This document shows positions 12,720 to 24,701 of a stretch of DNA of 64,000 bases, one piece after another. Numbering within the stretch: the stretch's first letter is position 1; each line of letters starts with the position of its first letter. The position numbers and the translations under genes were made by a program. The DNA comes from Macrostomum hystrix (taxonomy: Eukaryota; Platyhelminthes; Macrostomidae): the NCBI GenBank assembly GCA_950097015.1, contig CATNEN010000001.1, forward strand, positions 10,624,001 to 10,688,000, read 5' to 3'. Below the pieces are notes generated by a model that was not told where the DNA came from, did not search any database, and worked only from the letters and a program-made list of their open reading frames with translations.

Positions 12720-13360
12720 CTTTAAAATGCTGTAATTTCAGCTGCTAAAAAGTATATACTAGCCGAATTAAAAGTATTTCTGCGAAGGGCCAGCCTTGAA
12801 CACTCGCGGGACGTGTTCCCATGGGTCAGCTGACGGGACACGTGGAGAGGATTCCTGCACCCGAAGGCACAGGTCTCCTTCCTGCCAAGCCTGCTCCAAA
12901 AACGACTGCAGGTGTGAGGTATTGCAGACCTTAGCCCGTGGGCCTGGTCTGACTCATACCACACAGGCGTTGTGTCCCGCCGGTGCGAGCTAGAGAGCTA
13001 CCACTCCTAGAGAAGGCACAAGGCAGGAGCCATTTGCTACGATATACGAAGTCTCCATCCCTTCAATTAGGACACTCCTTAGAATCCTTTGATGTAGCCG
13101 CATTAGTAACAAAATGGAAGTTAGGTAGATGTCCGCTCCGAGATCGAGCTGGTTCCGATGAAGCTACAAAAAATTGAGCTTAGGAACTAAATCCCGACTT
13201 CCCTTCTGTATCTTCTCTTCCCCTCTTCCCTAAACATCGGTGCTAGATACAAGTCACAAGCGACAAACTTGCCTCACAAAATGGGCGATAAAGTGTAATC
13301 GGAAGCGAAAAGCTTAGAGGAAAACAAGGGAAAATTGCGGCAGAATTTCACCAGGACTTC
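12720..13360. other. No gene assigned
   Basis: Unique sequence between the 18-bp array and the 203-bp duplication. Two frames of about 65-80 codons have no recognisable content. The first 70 bp are repeated in diverged form near 13840-13905. Confidence 0.4.
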
Positions 13361-13766
13361 TGTTTGATATGCACAGGAAGGCAGGTAAACACGGTGTAAA
13401 AATAGAATAGCTCTGCCAAGTTACGATATCATGAAAAATGTTAAAATCAGTGATGTGTCACTAATGCATAGCATTGCAAGAATGCACCGCTGCTTTAATC
13501 ATTGCCGACGTTGTAAACAAACAGAGAACTGTATTAAAAATGCTTCATCTTATATACTAAAAATGTTTGATATGCACAGGAAGGCAGGTAAACACGGTGT
13601 AAAAATAGATCTAACTCTGCCAAGTAATACGATATCATGAAAAATGTTAAAATCAGTGATGTGTCACTAATGCATAGCATTGCAAGAATGCACCGCTGCT
13701 TTAATCATTGCCGAGGTTGTAAACGAACAGAGAACTGTATAAAAATGCTTCATCTTCTACTATACT
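13361..13766. repeat. Two tandem copies of a 203-bp unit
   Basis: TGTTTGATATGCACAGGAAG starts at 13361 and again at 13564. The two copies match almost base for base through CAGTGATGTGTCACTAATGC and AATGCACCGCTGCTTTAATC. Each ends near a TATACTAAAAATG string, also seen at 9735. Confidence 0.85.
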
Positions 13767-13784
13767 AAAAATGAAAATCTTGCT

Positions 13785-13830
13785 TGGGGATCATGGTCAA
13801 CTTGGGGATCATTGTCAGCTAGGGGATCAT
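13785..13830. repeat. Remnant of the 18-bp minisatellite
   Basis: Three degenerate copies of GGGGATCATTGTCAACTG, followed by a diverged copy of the flank found after 12718. Confidence 0.8.
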
Positions 13831-13839
13831 TGTAACTTA

Positions 13840-14660
13840 AAAAAAGCTGAAACTGCAGCTGCTAAAAAGTATATACTAGATGAATTAAAAATATTTATGC
13901 TCCCCATCTGAATCCTAATTCCAAACCCCTGCGCCAAGCCGCCGACCTTGACACCTGCGCCTAGCAAAGCTGTGTATAATATATTTCCAAAAAGGTGTTT
14001 ACTTTTTACTGTCTGGATAAATGGATTATGCTTTTCATTTTATTTTACTTATTATACTCCAATATACTCATTGCCAGCATTAGTGCTACTGCTCTTTAGG
14101 AAGTAAACATTTTGATAATTGATCAATCGTTTTCTCTAGTTTTCCTTGCTTATTTTTTAATTCAGGATCGTGGTTAAGAGAAGTAGAGGGTCAGTGATAC
14201 GATACGAGTTTGTAGGCAGTTTATTAAGAGGATAATGTAAGAGGAAAATGTAAATACAAGCGTAGTACACAACTGCTATCAGTATTAAAATGTACTGATG
14301 GAATAACTACGAGCAGTTCATATATTTTTATATTCGTACAAGCTTTAGCAAGTGCCTCATCCTCAGCTACAGTAGTAAACAGACGTAAAACTCTAAAAGA
14401 ACCCCTTATACGGAAGACCTCATTTGCAGCACTGACCAGTAAACCTTTTTGATGTCCCTCTAGCGGCTATATTAGTCTTTGTATTTTCCAGCCTAAGCAA
14501 TTGGCGTAACAACCTGGGCCCTGTCTCTTTAGACTTTTTACAAAGTCCTAGCTTTGCGAGCTTGAGCACAAGGTTAAAGCATCAGCTCTAGAGATGGCCA
14601 TCTCTAGGCCATCTAGGTGATGGCCAGGACTTTGCATTGCAGTCTTTCATGGATCCAACC
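13840..14660. other. Intergenic, nothing recognised
   Basis: AT-rich unique sequence with no open frame of note and no repeat structure beyond the flank copy at its start. Confidence 0.45.
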
Positions 14661-14662
14661 GT

Positions 14663-15017
14663 TTAGCAATGGACCTTCTGCAGGGTTCTCCAGTGATCAC
14701 TAATATTTTTCGCTTCGGAGCCAAAAAGGAGGAGGCGCTGGGTGGTTTTTGCAGCCTCGCCACGTATCTATAAATCAAGCGCGGGAATGTTTAAAACGGC
14801 GTTAAGGCCGTAAAAAGGGGCAGATGGCGGGGCGCTCATGATCATGCGACACGCCCGGCCATGCACTTTCCGCTGAGTCTCATGGCAGGTCTTGAGCTGC
14901 AGGGCGCTGGCCCAGATTAGTCCGTCGTACGAGACTGCCGGTCTGACCATGGCAGTTTATATCCACCATAGACGCTTAAGGTTGAGACCCCAGGTGTTGC
15001 CCACTGCCCTGCGCAAG
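14663..15017 (-). pseudogene. Non-LTR retrotransposon fragment (RT/RNase H linker), dead
   Basis: Minus-strand frame reads LRRAVGNTWGLNLKRLWW, stop, then TAMVRPAVSYDGLIWASALQ, ending LNIPALDL, a second stop, and IRGEAAKTTQRLLLFG. This is the stretch after the reverse transcriptase thumb of jockey/I-type elements (family pattern: GktWGL...W.y...vRP.l.YG...W...L...PL.l.i...A....RL). The two in-frame stops and the absence of the RT catalytic core and endonuclease show a truncated, inactive copy. Confidence 0.72.
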
Positions 15018-16348
15018 AATCGCGGGGGTACTGGGGTCAGTATATTAGAGGACACCGATGGGTCGGATTCCAGGGACTTCGGGCTGGCCGCATACCCGGT
15101 CAAGGTGTGTCATGACACCCTTCCCTCAGACCGTAGCCATAGATAGGTGATGAAACACATACACTCAAACATTATCCTGTAAGGTCAAACGGTGTTCACC
15201 TTTCCCTTTAGCTGTACCCAGAAGCTCCTAAACGAACAGTACCTTTAGTTATTTTTGTGCATTTTCTGCTTTCTAGGCAAAAAATTTAAATATATATAAA
15301 AAATTGTGCAACATAGAAGTTTTATTCGATCTGAAAGTGACTGCTTAGTTTAACTTTGTTATATCAATTATTCAAAATCAAAAATGTGTTTCTCTTCAGT
15401 AAACTAAGAAGCAGAGCCGTGCCGATTTTTTAATACACATCGTTTACCATAATGCGCATGTTGATGCCGTCAGTATATACTCAGCATTCCCTAGATATAT
15501 TTGATATTAAAGATTTTGCTTTAACAATGGAGCTTCAGTCCAGGATCAGAATTCGCAAATAGGCCTTCATTCTTAAAATATTCTAGCTAGGCCCTAATTA
15601 CCATTTTCTATTAGCTTTATTAAACAGATTAGCTAGATTAGATTATCTTGATACTGCAGATAAAAAAGAGTCATGGGACACTTCATAAATAAAATAAATA
15701 ATAAAGATATTTTCTTAATGCAGCATTAAACTATTAGCTAATTATCCATGGTAGGCTTATAAAAAACTATTAAATTCTGTAAAAAAAGTTTTAGCTACAA
15801 TTCAAGCCTTTGCAGCTTTGCTTTCAGCTTTTAGTAATATTGTAATATATACTTTTTATTGATAGTTGCTTTATTTTCTTGATTACAGATATTAGGCCTC
15901 TTTTCTGTGACATAACAGTTAAGTAAATTAAAAAGACTATTTTTCTATCTTAAATTTGGGTGTAAATCGGTGTTGTCTGTTTGATTTGGTATGTTTGGTT
16001 GGCCTTCACCTGTCTCATATTCATGCATGTGCACCCTCCAGATAAATAAATAATAATATGGACTCATATAGGGGCCTAGTTTAACATATTTTGGGAAGGG
16101 TATAAATATGGGTAGGTGTAGTAAGTAGCCTTTACCCAGTCCATGGACTGAACAATATATATATATATATATATATTGATTATATTGTTGAGATATAGGA
16201 CTTTTTTACTGGCCTAAGTTAATCTTAAGAAATTGGCTATAATAAAAGGCTAGGCCTAATAAATATGTCTTAAGCTCCTAAAAATAAGATATTTCATAAA
16301 TTGTATTTGTGTGCACTCCTATATAGTTTGTAATATTCTTATTTCAGA
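15018..16348. other. Intergenic, AT-rich; SINE scrap and AT microsatellite
   Basis: No gene. Around 16098-16152 there is a short SINE scrap (GGTAGGTGTAGTAAGTAGC ... CCAGTCCATGGACTGAACA) running into (AT)n at about 16154-16177. A strong 3' splice-site-like TATTCTTATTTCAG ends at 16347, one base before the TOM70 start codon. Confidence 0.5.
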
Positions 16349-19300
16349 ATGCCTGTCAGCGCAGAAAGCAGCACTAGCAAATGGGATTGGAAGACCATTG
16401 CATTGGTCTCTGTGCCTGTCGCTGGGCTGGGTCTTGGGGTTGCCTATTATTATTTCTATCACCGGCGAGCACAGGGTGCAGACTCTAAGAAAGAAGCTAA
16501 GGAAAAGGCTAGTTTTTACCTTGTTTCATTATCATTTTTTATAAATGGTATTACCATCAAATGACTGGAACTCACTCCTTGTTGTGAATGGAATTGACTC
16601 CATTTTTAGACTAGAATTGACTCCATATTTGGAATGAAATTCACTCCTTATTGTGACTGCAATTGACTCCTTATAAGGGTCTAGAGTTGACTCCATATTA
16701 GGCACTGGAATTGACTAATTGTTGTGACTGAAATCGACTAATAACAGTAAATGCATTTCACAGGGCTTTGGCGAAACGCCCAACCAGGTGTCAGCTCAGC
16801 CAGAGTTAACTCCATCACCTCAGCAGCAGCAGCAGCAGCCGCTACCAGCGACACCATTAGAAGCTGCTCTTCAAGTGAAGGAGAGAGGCAACAAATATTA
16901 TAGAGGCGGTCGCTATGACAAAGCCATCGAATGCTACACCGAAGCCATCAATCTGTGCCCGCCAGAACAAGCCGAAACACTCGCCACCTTCTATCAGAAT
17001 CGAGCAGCCGCTCTGGAATCGTTGAACAAATGGACTGAAGTTGAACAGGACTGTACCAGCGCCCTGAGGTACAGCCCGCGCTACGCCAAAGCTCTGGCTA
17101 GGCGAGCTAAAGTGCGCGAAAGGCTTGGCGAATTACGCGGCGCACTGTTAGACATCACCGCTGTGTGCATTCTAGAGAGCTTTAGCAATGTTGAGAGCCT
17201 CACCAGAGCTGAGCAGGTTTGTGTTATACAGTAATCCTTTGTTTCCTTCTGGGACCTTCAGGTAGCTGTAGCCTAGTGACTTGAAGGTCAGGGGTTCGAT
17301 TCCCGACTCCACAGGAATAATTTGTGTCCTAAACTTCTTCTTTCTCAGTTCACCCTGCTGTTAAAAGGGGTATTGGGGTGGGTCTGGCGTCGCCCCAGTC
17401 CATGGACTGAACAGCCGTACGCAGCCTTCAGATGCAATAGCTGCGGCTGTACTTCTGGCCTGATTGAGGCAGGTGTAATCGATAAGTATTTTTTAATAAT
17501 TTCTTTCGAACTTCACGCTTCTGTTAGAAGGTCGTAAGTTCGAATCTGAGCATTGGGGGAAAGCAAGTCACCCGATTCCCTAGTGCTAGGGTAGAAATTC
17601 GGGTAGGTGTAGTAGCTTTACCATGTTCTGTCATTTGGCTGTGGCAGAAGGCTGTGTTCTGTCCATGGACTAAACAGCCAATTTTTTTACATTGTTTAAA
17701 TTGTTTACTTTCCTGGGTTTTCTTATTACTAAACCTATTGTTTTCGCCAGAATATCTTCCCCATTTCTCCCATCGCAACTCTCCCATATCCTCATTTCTG
17801 TAACCATGCTGGCATGAACATCTCGTCACTCCAAATCAGGTGCTGAAGAGTCGCGGCCGCCAGCTAGCTAAAGAATCGGCCGATCGCATTGTACCCTCGC
17901 TGCCTAGCAACGCATTTATGCGCTCATTTTTCATGTCATTCTCCGAGGATCCGGTTCAGCGCGAACCGATCGGCTCCGATCCGCTTAGCCCTGCCTTAAT
18001 CGCCCTTCGGGAAAATCGATTCGATCAGCTGATCGGGCTGTGCGAAGAGGCTCTTAAAGCTCCCGTGCACTCAAATGGTAAGCTCAACTATGATTCCCTA
18101 ATTTTGAGTCTCACTCCTAATTCCTCAGATTGGAGTCGATAATCTCCCACTAATCTCCCAAATCCTCATTTTAATTTTGCTCATCCAATAAATCTCCCAA
18201 ATCCACATATTTGTGTTCCTCATCCCAGAAATCTCTTAATTCCTCAGATTATAGTCGCTAATCTCTCAAATCCTCGGATTAAAGTCGCTAATCTCCCAAA
18301 TCCTCAGATTTGAGTCGCTAATCTCCCAAATCCTCAAATTAAAGTCGCTAATCTCTCAAATCCTCAGATTAAAATCGCCAATCTCTCAAATCCTCAGATT
18401 TGAGTCGCTAATCTCTCAAATCCTCAGATTATAGTCGCTAATCTCCCAAATCCTCAAATTAAAGTCGCTAATCTCTCAAATCCTCAGATTAAAGTCGCTA
18501 ATCTCTCAAATCCTCAGATTAAAGTCGCTAATCTCTCAAATCCTCAGATTAAAATCGCCAATCTCTCAAATCCTCAGATTTGAGTCGCTAATCTCCCAAA
18601 TCCTCAAATTAAAGTCGCTAATCTCTCAAATCCTCAGATTAAAATCGCTAATCTCTCAAATCCTCAGATTATAGTCGCTAGTCTCCCAAATCCTCAGATT
18701 TGAGTCGCTAATCTCCCAAATCCTCAAATTAAAGTCGCTAATCTCTCAAATCCTCAGATTAAAATCGCCAATCTCTCAAATCCTCAGATTATAGTCGCTA
18801 ATCTCCCAAATCCTCAAATTAAAGTCGCTAATCTCCCAAATCCTCAAATTAAAGTCGCTAATCTCTCAAATCCTCAGATTAAAATCGCTAATCTCTCAAA
18901 TCCTCAGATTAAAATCGCCAATCTCTCAAATCCTCAGATTTGAGTCGCTAATCTCTCAAATCCTCAGATTATAGTCGCTAATCTCCCAAATCCTCAGATT
19001 AAAATCGCCAATCTCTCAAATCCTCAGATTTGAGTCGCTAGTCTCCCAAATCCTCAGATTTGAGTCGCTAATCTCCCAAATCCTCAAATTAAAGTCGCTA
19101 ATCTCTCAAATCCTCAGATTAAAGTCGCTAATCTCTCAAATCCTCAGATTAAAGTCGCTAATCTCTCAAATCCTCAGATTAAAGTCGCTAATCTCTCAAA
19201 TCCTCAGATTAAAGTCGCTAATCTCTCAAATCCTCAGATTAAAATCGCCAATCTCTCAAATCCTCAGATTTGAGTCGCTAATCTCTCAAATCCTCAGATT

Positions 19301-22300
19301 ATAGTCGCTAATCTCCCAAATCCTCAAATTAAAGTCGCTAATCTCCCAAATCCTCAAATTAAAATCGCTAATCTCTCAAATCCTCAGATTATAGTCGCTA
19401 GTCTCCCAAATCCTCAGATTTGAGTCGCTAATCTCCCAAATCCTCAAATTAAAGTCGCTAATCTCTCAAATCCTCAAATTAAAGTCGCTAATCTCTCAAA
19501 TCCTCAGATTAAAGTCGCTAATCTCTCAAATCCTCAGATTTGAGTCGCTAATCTCTCAAATCCTCAGATTAAAATCGCCAATCTCTCAAATCCTCAGATT
19601 TGAGTCGCTAATCTCTCAAATCCTCAGATTATAGTCGCTAATCTCCCAAATCCTCAAATTAAAGTCGCTAATCTCTCAAATCCTCAGATTAAAATCGCTA
19701 ATCTCTCAAATCTTCAGATTATAGTCGCTAGTCTCCCAAATCCTCAGATTTGAGTCGCTAATCTCCCAAATCCTCAGATTTGAGTCGCTAATCTCCCAAA
19801 TCCTCAGATTAAAGTCGCTAATCTCTCAAAATCCTCAGATTAAAGTCGCCAATCTCTCAAATCCTCAGATTAAAGTCGCCAATCTCTCAAATCCTCAGAT
19901 TATAGTCGCCAATCTCTCAAATCCTCAGATTATAGTCGCCAATCTCTCAAATCCTCAGATTATAGTCGCCAATCTCTCAAATCCTCAGATTATAGTCGCC
20001 AATCTCTCAAATCCTCAGATTTGAGTCGCTAATCTCTCATATCCTCAGATTATAGTCGCTAATCTCCCAAATCCTCAGATTAAAATCGCTAATCTCTCAA
20101 ATCCTCAGATTATAGTCGCTAGTCTCCCAAATCCTCAGATTTGAGTCGCTAAACTCCCAAATCCTCAGATTAAAGTCGCTAATCTCTCAAATCCTCAGAT
20201 TTAAGTCGCTAAGCTCCTAAATCCTCAGATTGGAGTCGAGAATCTCCCAGAAATCTCCCAAAATCTCATATTTGAGTTGCTTTGCTTCCGATGCCAAGTC
20301 TGTCACAATTTAACCGAATATCCCTATAAGGCTCTGCGCAGACGCCGTCTTCGACAACAGCCGAAGGAACTGAAGATCAGCAGCAGCAGCAGGTGCTAGG
20401 TGCCGATGAACAGCTGGAGCAAACAGAAGAGCCATCGACCTCTCAGCCGGCAGAAGCAGATGCTGAAGCCCAGAAGCAGACGTATTTGACACCGTATCGT
20501 AGAGACTTGTGCCGCCTTCTACTGGCCACTCTGCAGCTCCTGTCTGGCCAACCTGCGGCCGCTGCTCCCATCCTGAACTCCCTGGCGAATTCCGCCGAGG
20601 TCGAGAGATCCGTTAGAGTGAATGCGCTGATTAAACTCGCTTCCCTGGCTATGCAGGCGGCGATGCCCGGCCAGGCGGATGTGCTCACGGAGAGTGTCCT
20701 GGGTCATTTCGATCGCGCCCAACAACTATGCCCGGACCATCCGGATGCTCATCATCATCGAGGCCAGATGCTGCTGCTGACTGACCGTCTAGACGAAGCC
20801 CTGGTGCATCTGGCCAAGGCGTGCGAGGTCTGTTGACTCTTCTCTGCTGTTTCAATGTTGATTTAACATCCTAAATCCCATCATTCTCCCCTCTGAATCC
20901 CAGATATCCTAAATCCCATCATTCTCCCCTCTGAATCCCAGATATCCTAAATCCCATCATTGTCCTCACTGAATCCCAGATATCCTAAATCCCATAATTG
21001 TCCTCACTGAATCCCAGATATCCTAAATCCCATAATTGTCCTCACTGAATCCCAGATATCCTAAATCCCATCATTGTCCTCACTGAATCCCAGATATCCT
21101 AAATCCCATCATTGTCCTCACTGAATCCCAGATATCCTAAATCCCATCATTGTCCTCACTGAATCCCAGATATCCTAAATCCCATCATTGTCCTCACTGA
21201 ATCCCAGATATCCTAAATCCCATCATTGTCCTCACTGAATCCCAGATATCCTAAATCCCATCATTGTCCTCACTGAATCCCAGATATCCTAAATCCCATC
21301 ATTGTCCTCACTGAATCCCAGATATCCTAAATCCCATCATTGTCCTCACTGAATCCCAGATATCCTAAATCCCATCATTGTCCTCACTGAATCCCAGATA
21401 TCCTAAATCCCATCATTGTCCTCACTGAATCCCAGATATCCTAAATCCCATCATTGTCCTCACTGAATCCCAGATATCCTAAATCCCATCATTGTCCTCA
21501 CTGAATCCCAGATATCCTAAATCCCATCATTGTCCTCACTGAATCCCAGATATCCTAAATCCCATCATTGTCTTCACTGAATCCCAGGTATCCTAAATCC
21601 CATCATTGTCCTCATTGAATCCCAGATATCCTAAATCCCATCATTGTCCTTACTGAATCCCAGATATCCTAAATCCCATCATTGTCCTCACTGAATCCCA
21701 GATATCCTAAATCCCATCATTGTCCTCACTGAATCCCAGATATCCTAAATCCCATTCAGGGAGCGCCGGCCAACCCCATCCCGGCAGTTCAGCGGGCCTA
21801 CGCTTCCCATCGCACCGGTGGCCATGGCGCCCTTGATCAGCTGCGCCGTCTCACCGAGAAGCACCGCGGATGTGGCGAGGCGCACTCCCTTTACGCCCAG
21901 GCTCTGCTGGAGTCGCAACAGTTCGACTCGGCCGAGAAGGCTTTCAAACGGGTTACTGAGGTGAGCTGATGAACCTCAGTGACTCTATGACTGCATGACC
22001 CCCTACCTCATTGACTCTATGACTGCATGACCCCCTGCCTCAGTGACTCTATGACTGCATGACCCCCTGCCTCAGTGACTATGAATGCATGACCCCCTAC
22101 CTCAGTGACTCTATGACTGCATGACCCCCTGCCTCAGTGACTATGAATGCATGACCCCCTACCTCAGTGACTCTATGACTCTATGACTGCATGACCCCCT
22201 ACCTCAGTGACTCTATGACTGCATGACCCCCTACCTCAGTGACTCTATGACTGCATGACCCCCTACCTCAGTGACTCTATGACTGCATGACCCCCTACCT

Positions 22301-23361
22301 CATTGACTCTATGACTGCATGACCCCCTGCCTCAGTGACTCTATGACTGCATGACCCCCTGCCTCAGTGACTATGAATGCATGACCCCCTACCTCAGTGA
22401 CTCTATGACTCTATGACTGCATGACCCCCTACCTCAGTGACTCTATGACTGCATGACCCCCTACCTCAGTGACTCTATGACTGCATGACCCCCTACCTCA
22501 GTGACTCTATGACTGCATGACCCCCTACCTCAGTGACTCTATGACTGCATGACCCCCTACCTCAGTGACTCTATGGCTGCATGACCCCTTCCTCAGTGAC
22601 TCTATGACTGCATGACCCCCTACCTCATTGACTCTATGACTGCATGACCCCCTGCCTCAGTGACTATGAATGCATGACCCCCTACCTCAGTGACTCTATG
22701 ACTCTATGACTGCATGACCCCCTACCTCAGTGACTCTATGACTGCATGACCCCCTACCTCAATCGCTATAACTGTACTACCGTGTCTCAAAGTTTTTAAG
22801 TCTATATAACTATATCGTTATAACATCATGATTGTACGGAATTACCCTTCGACAATGACTATTTGACCTTATGATTTATGACTTTAATGTCCATATATGT
22901 ATACGACCCTTCCAACTGTCTGGTTTCCATTAACCCTAACTTGATGACTCAGTGTCCTAATTACATGACCCAAGCAAGCATCTCAAATAAGCAAATGACC
23001 TTCAATTGGCCTCCCAAATATGCAGTTGGAGCCGGACTCCGGCACAGCTTTCGTGCACCAGGGCCTGCTGCGCATGCAGGCGCGCAACGACACAGAAGGC
23101 GGCGTGGCTCTCATCCAACGCGCCCTAGAAGTGGAACCCAGATGCGAATTCGCTTTGGAGACTTTGGCCACCATTGAAGTTCAGCGGGGCAATCTGGATG
23201 CCGCCATTGGCCTATTCGATAGGGCCATTGCTCTGACCAAAACTGAGGCTGAACTGGCGCATCTATGGGCTCTGCGCGAGGCTGCGGATGTTCAACTACA
23301 GCTGGCCAGGGATATGGGATTGCGAATGCCATCGCTGGCTACCATGCAGCAGGCCTTCTGA
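16349..23361 (+). CDS. TOMM70: Mitochondrial import receptor subunit TOM70, complete (6 exons)
   Basis: Outer-membrane receptor of the TOM complex that takes presequence-less preproteins, such as carrier proteins, from Hsp70/Hsp90. Exons: 16349-16507, 16764-17216, 17840-18077, 20331-20827, 21760-21960, 23026-23361; total 1884 bp, 627 residues plus stop, close to the roughly 600-residue family size. Residues 16-37 (TIALVSVPVAGLGLGVAYYY) are the N-terminal membrane anchor. After a glutamine-rich linker come the clamp TPRs (ERGNKYYRGGRYDKAIECYT; AVCILESF after them is a TOM70 signature). The C-terminal TPRs follow (EAHSLYAQALLESQQFDSAE; LDAAIGLFDRAIAL). Intron 1 appears to use a GC donor (AAG|GCTAGT), since phase 0 is required and no GT fits. 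Exon 4 starts at 20331 because its first two bases complete the split glycine codon. Introns 3, 4 and 5 are almost wholly minisatellite; intron 2 has SINE pieces. AATAAA occurs near 23921. Confidence 0.93.
16565..16745. repeat. Degenerate repeat in TOM70 intron 1
   Basis: Imperfect copies of GAATTGACTCCAT, spaced about 27-36 bp, with TATT/TTGTTGTGACTG spacers. Much older or more diverged than the arrays in the later introns. Confidence 0.6.
17263..17486 (+). mobile_element. tRNA-derived SINE with internal deletion in TOM70 intron 2
   Basis: Starts GTAGCTGTAGCCTAGTGACT, with the A box intact but the anticodon part deleted. Then the B box GGTTCGATTCC, TCCATGGACTGAACAGCCGT, and an end at GGCAGGTGTAAT. 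Same family as 11665-11973, opposite strand. Confidence 0.75.
17520..17690 (+). mobile_element. Second, diverged SINE-like piece in TOM70 intron 2
   Basis: A tRNA-like B box (AGTTCGAATC, near 17537) is followed by GGGTAGGTGTAGTAGCTTTA and GTCCATGGACTAAACAGCC. It shares the central block with the other SINEs but has a different body, so it may be another subfamily. Confidence 0.5.
18110..20270. repeat. 30-bp minisatellite filling TOM70 intron 3
   Basis: About 70 copies of a 30-bp unit with core CAAATCCTCAGATTAAAGTC. The array keeps exact 30-bp register from about 18241 to 19829, where one inserted A shifts it. Three central variants (TTAAAGTC, TTTGAGTC, TTATAGTC) alternate in blocks, indicating block duplication. 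Each unit contains acceptor-like TCCTCAG. Confidence 0.97.
20865..21757. repeat. 38-bp minisatellite filling TOM70 intron 4
   Basis: About 23 copies with core CCTAAATCCCATCATTGTCC followed by TCACTGAATCCCAGATAT. Highly homogeneous. The last partial unit runs into the real acceptor (TAAATCCCATTCAG|GG), so the 3' splice site is built on the repeat. Confidence 0.97.
21973..22765. repeat. 32-bp minisatellite in TOM70 intron 5
   Basis: About 24 copies with core CTATGACTGCATGACCCCCT followed by ACCTCAGTGACT; some units are shortened or have a duplicated CTATGACT. Starts about 13 bp after the exon 5 donor. The remaining 260 bp of the intron are unique. Confidence 0.96.
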
Positions 23362-23479
23362 ACAGCTCCCATGCTCAACAATGGCTGAGCACTGCTTAGT
23401 GATCATCTTTGCTTTTTTGACACCTAATTTGTCTGCTTATTGTAACCAGTTCTCTCCTGTATCTCCAGTAACCAGTACG

Positions 23480-23830
23480 TTCCACCCTCCTCCCCTGTCT
23501 CCCCCACCTATCTACCCCTCACCCTGCCTCTGTCTCCCCCATCTATCTACCCATCCCCTCCCCCCTGTCTCCCCCATCTATCTACCCCTCCCCTCTGTCT
23601 CCCCTATCTATCTACCCCTCCCCTCCCCCCTGTCTCCCCATCCATCTACCCCTCCCCTCTGTCTCCCCCATCTATCTACCCCTTCCCTCCCCCCTGTCTC
23701 CCCCCATCTATCTACCCCTCCCTTCCCCGCTGTCTCCCCCATCTATCTGCCCCTCTCCTTCCCCTCTGTCTCCCCCATCTATCTAGCCCCCCTCCCCCTG
23801 TCTCCCCTATTTATCTAGCCCTCTCCTTTT
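23480..23830. repeat. CT-rich minisatellite 3' of TOM70
   Basis: Roughly ten imperfect copies of a unit of about 30-45 bp containing ATCTATCTACCCCTCCC and TGTCTCCCCC. The long proline/serine/leucine frame through it is a repeat artefact. Confidence 0.85.
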
Positions 23831-24700
23831 TCTGTCTTATATATCCAGCCCATCTTAAATTACATAATTTTAAACATAATCCACTAACGTTTTGCATTAT
23901 GATGTATTTTTCAAATTAACAAATAAAATTAAGCTATAATTGTGGTTTATAGATGTTGTTTAAACGCCAGCAAATGCCTTCTATATGAGCTGTAGCAAGG
24001 ATGCTCTATTCACGATAATGAAATACCAATGTCCTGATCTAAATAAACTGCCGTCTTTTCTAGATCCAGTAATTTTTCGGCATGCACAGCCGCTTAGAAT
24101 TATGTTCATTCCTCATTTTTATTATCTCTTATAAAATTTTTATGAGATTAGGTTAATCTACAATAATATTACTGTTTTATAAGTATTGATTTTTTATCTT
24201 AATGATGATATCGATAGGCAATGACCAATGCTTGTCTCGCTGATTTCTAAGTTAAGCCTCAACGTTTGTTCAAATCCTGTTGATTGAACTACTCTACTGA
24301 TTAGTAGAGCTGTTTGAACATTAATTTCTCTTTTTGTGCGCCTGTTCACGTTAATAGTGTCCAACTTTTTGATAAAGCACTGCATAGCGTTAGCCTTATT
24401 TAAATATCCTATTTTTGTGTGCTTCATTTAGATAATATTATACCAACACAAGCCTTACGTCATCCAGCACATGTTACTAGTTATTTTCGGTTTAGTAAAT
24501 TTAGATACCACATTCTGACACGGTTGCTAACTATGAAGACAAAATATAAACAAATACCTGTGAATTGTCACCGTGGTTGTCCAGAATAAAAAATATATTC
24601 AAAATTAGTATACAGTTTTGCTGTTGTTTTTAATTTTTAATTGCAATTCCGATTTTAACTCTTTTAGGACTTACTCCACTCAATTTGTAATAGTAAGCAT
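23831..24700. other. Intergenic, AT-rich
   Basis: TOM70 3' flank with AATAAA strings near 23921 and 24043, then featureless AT-rich sequence. No coding frame supported. Confidence 0.45.
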
Positions 24701-24701
24701 A

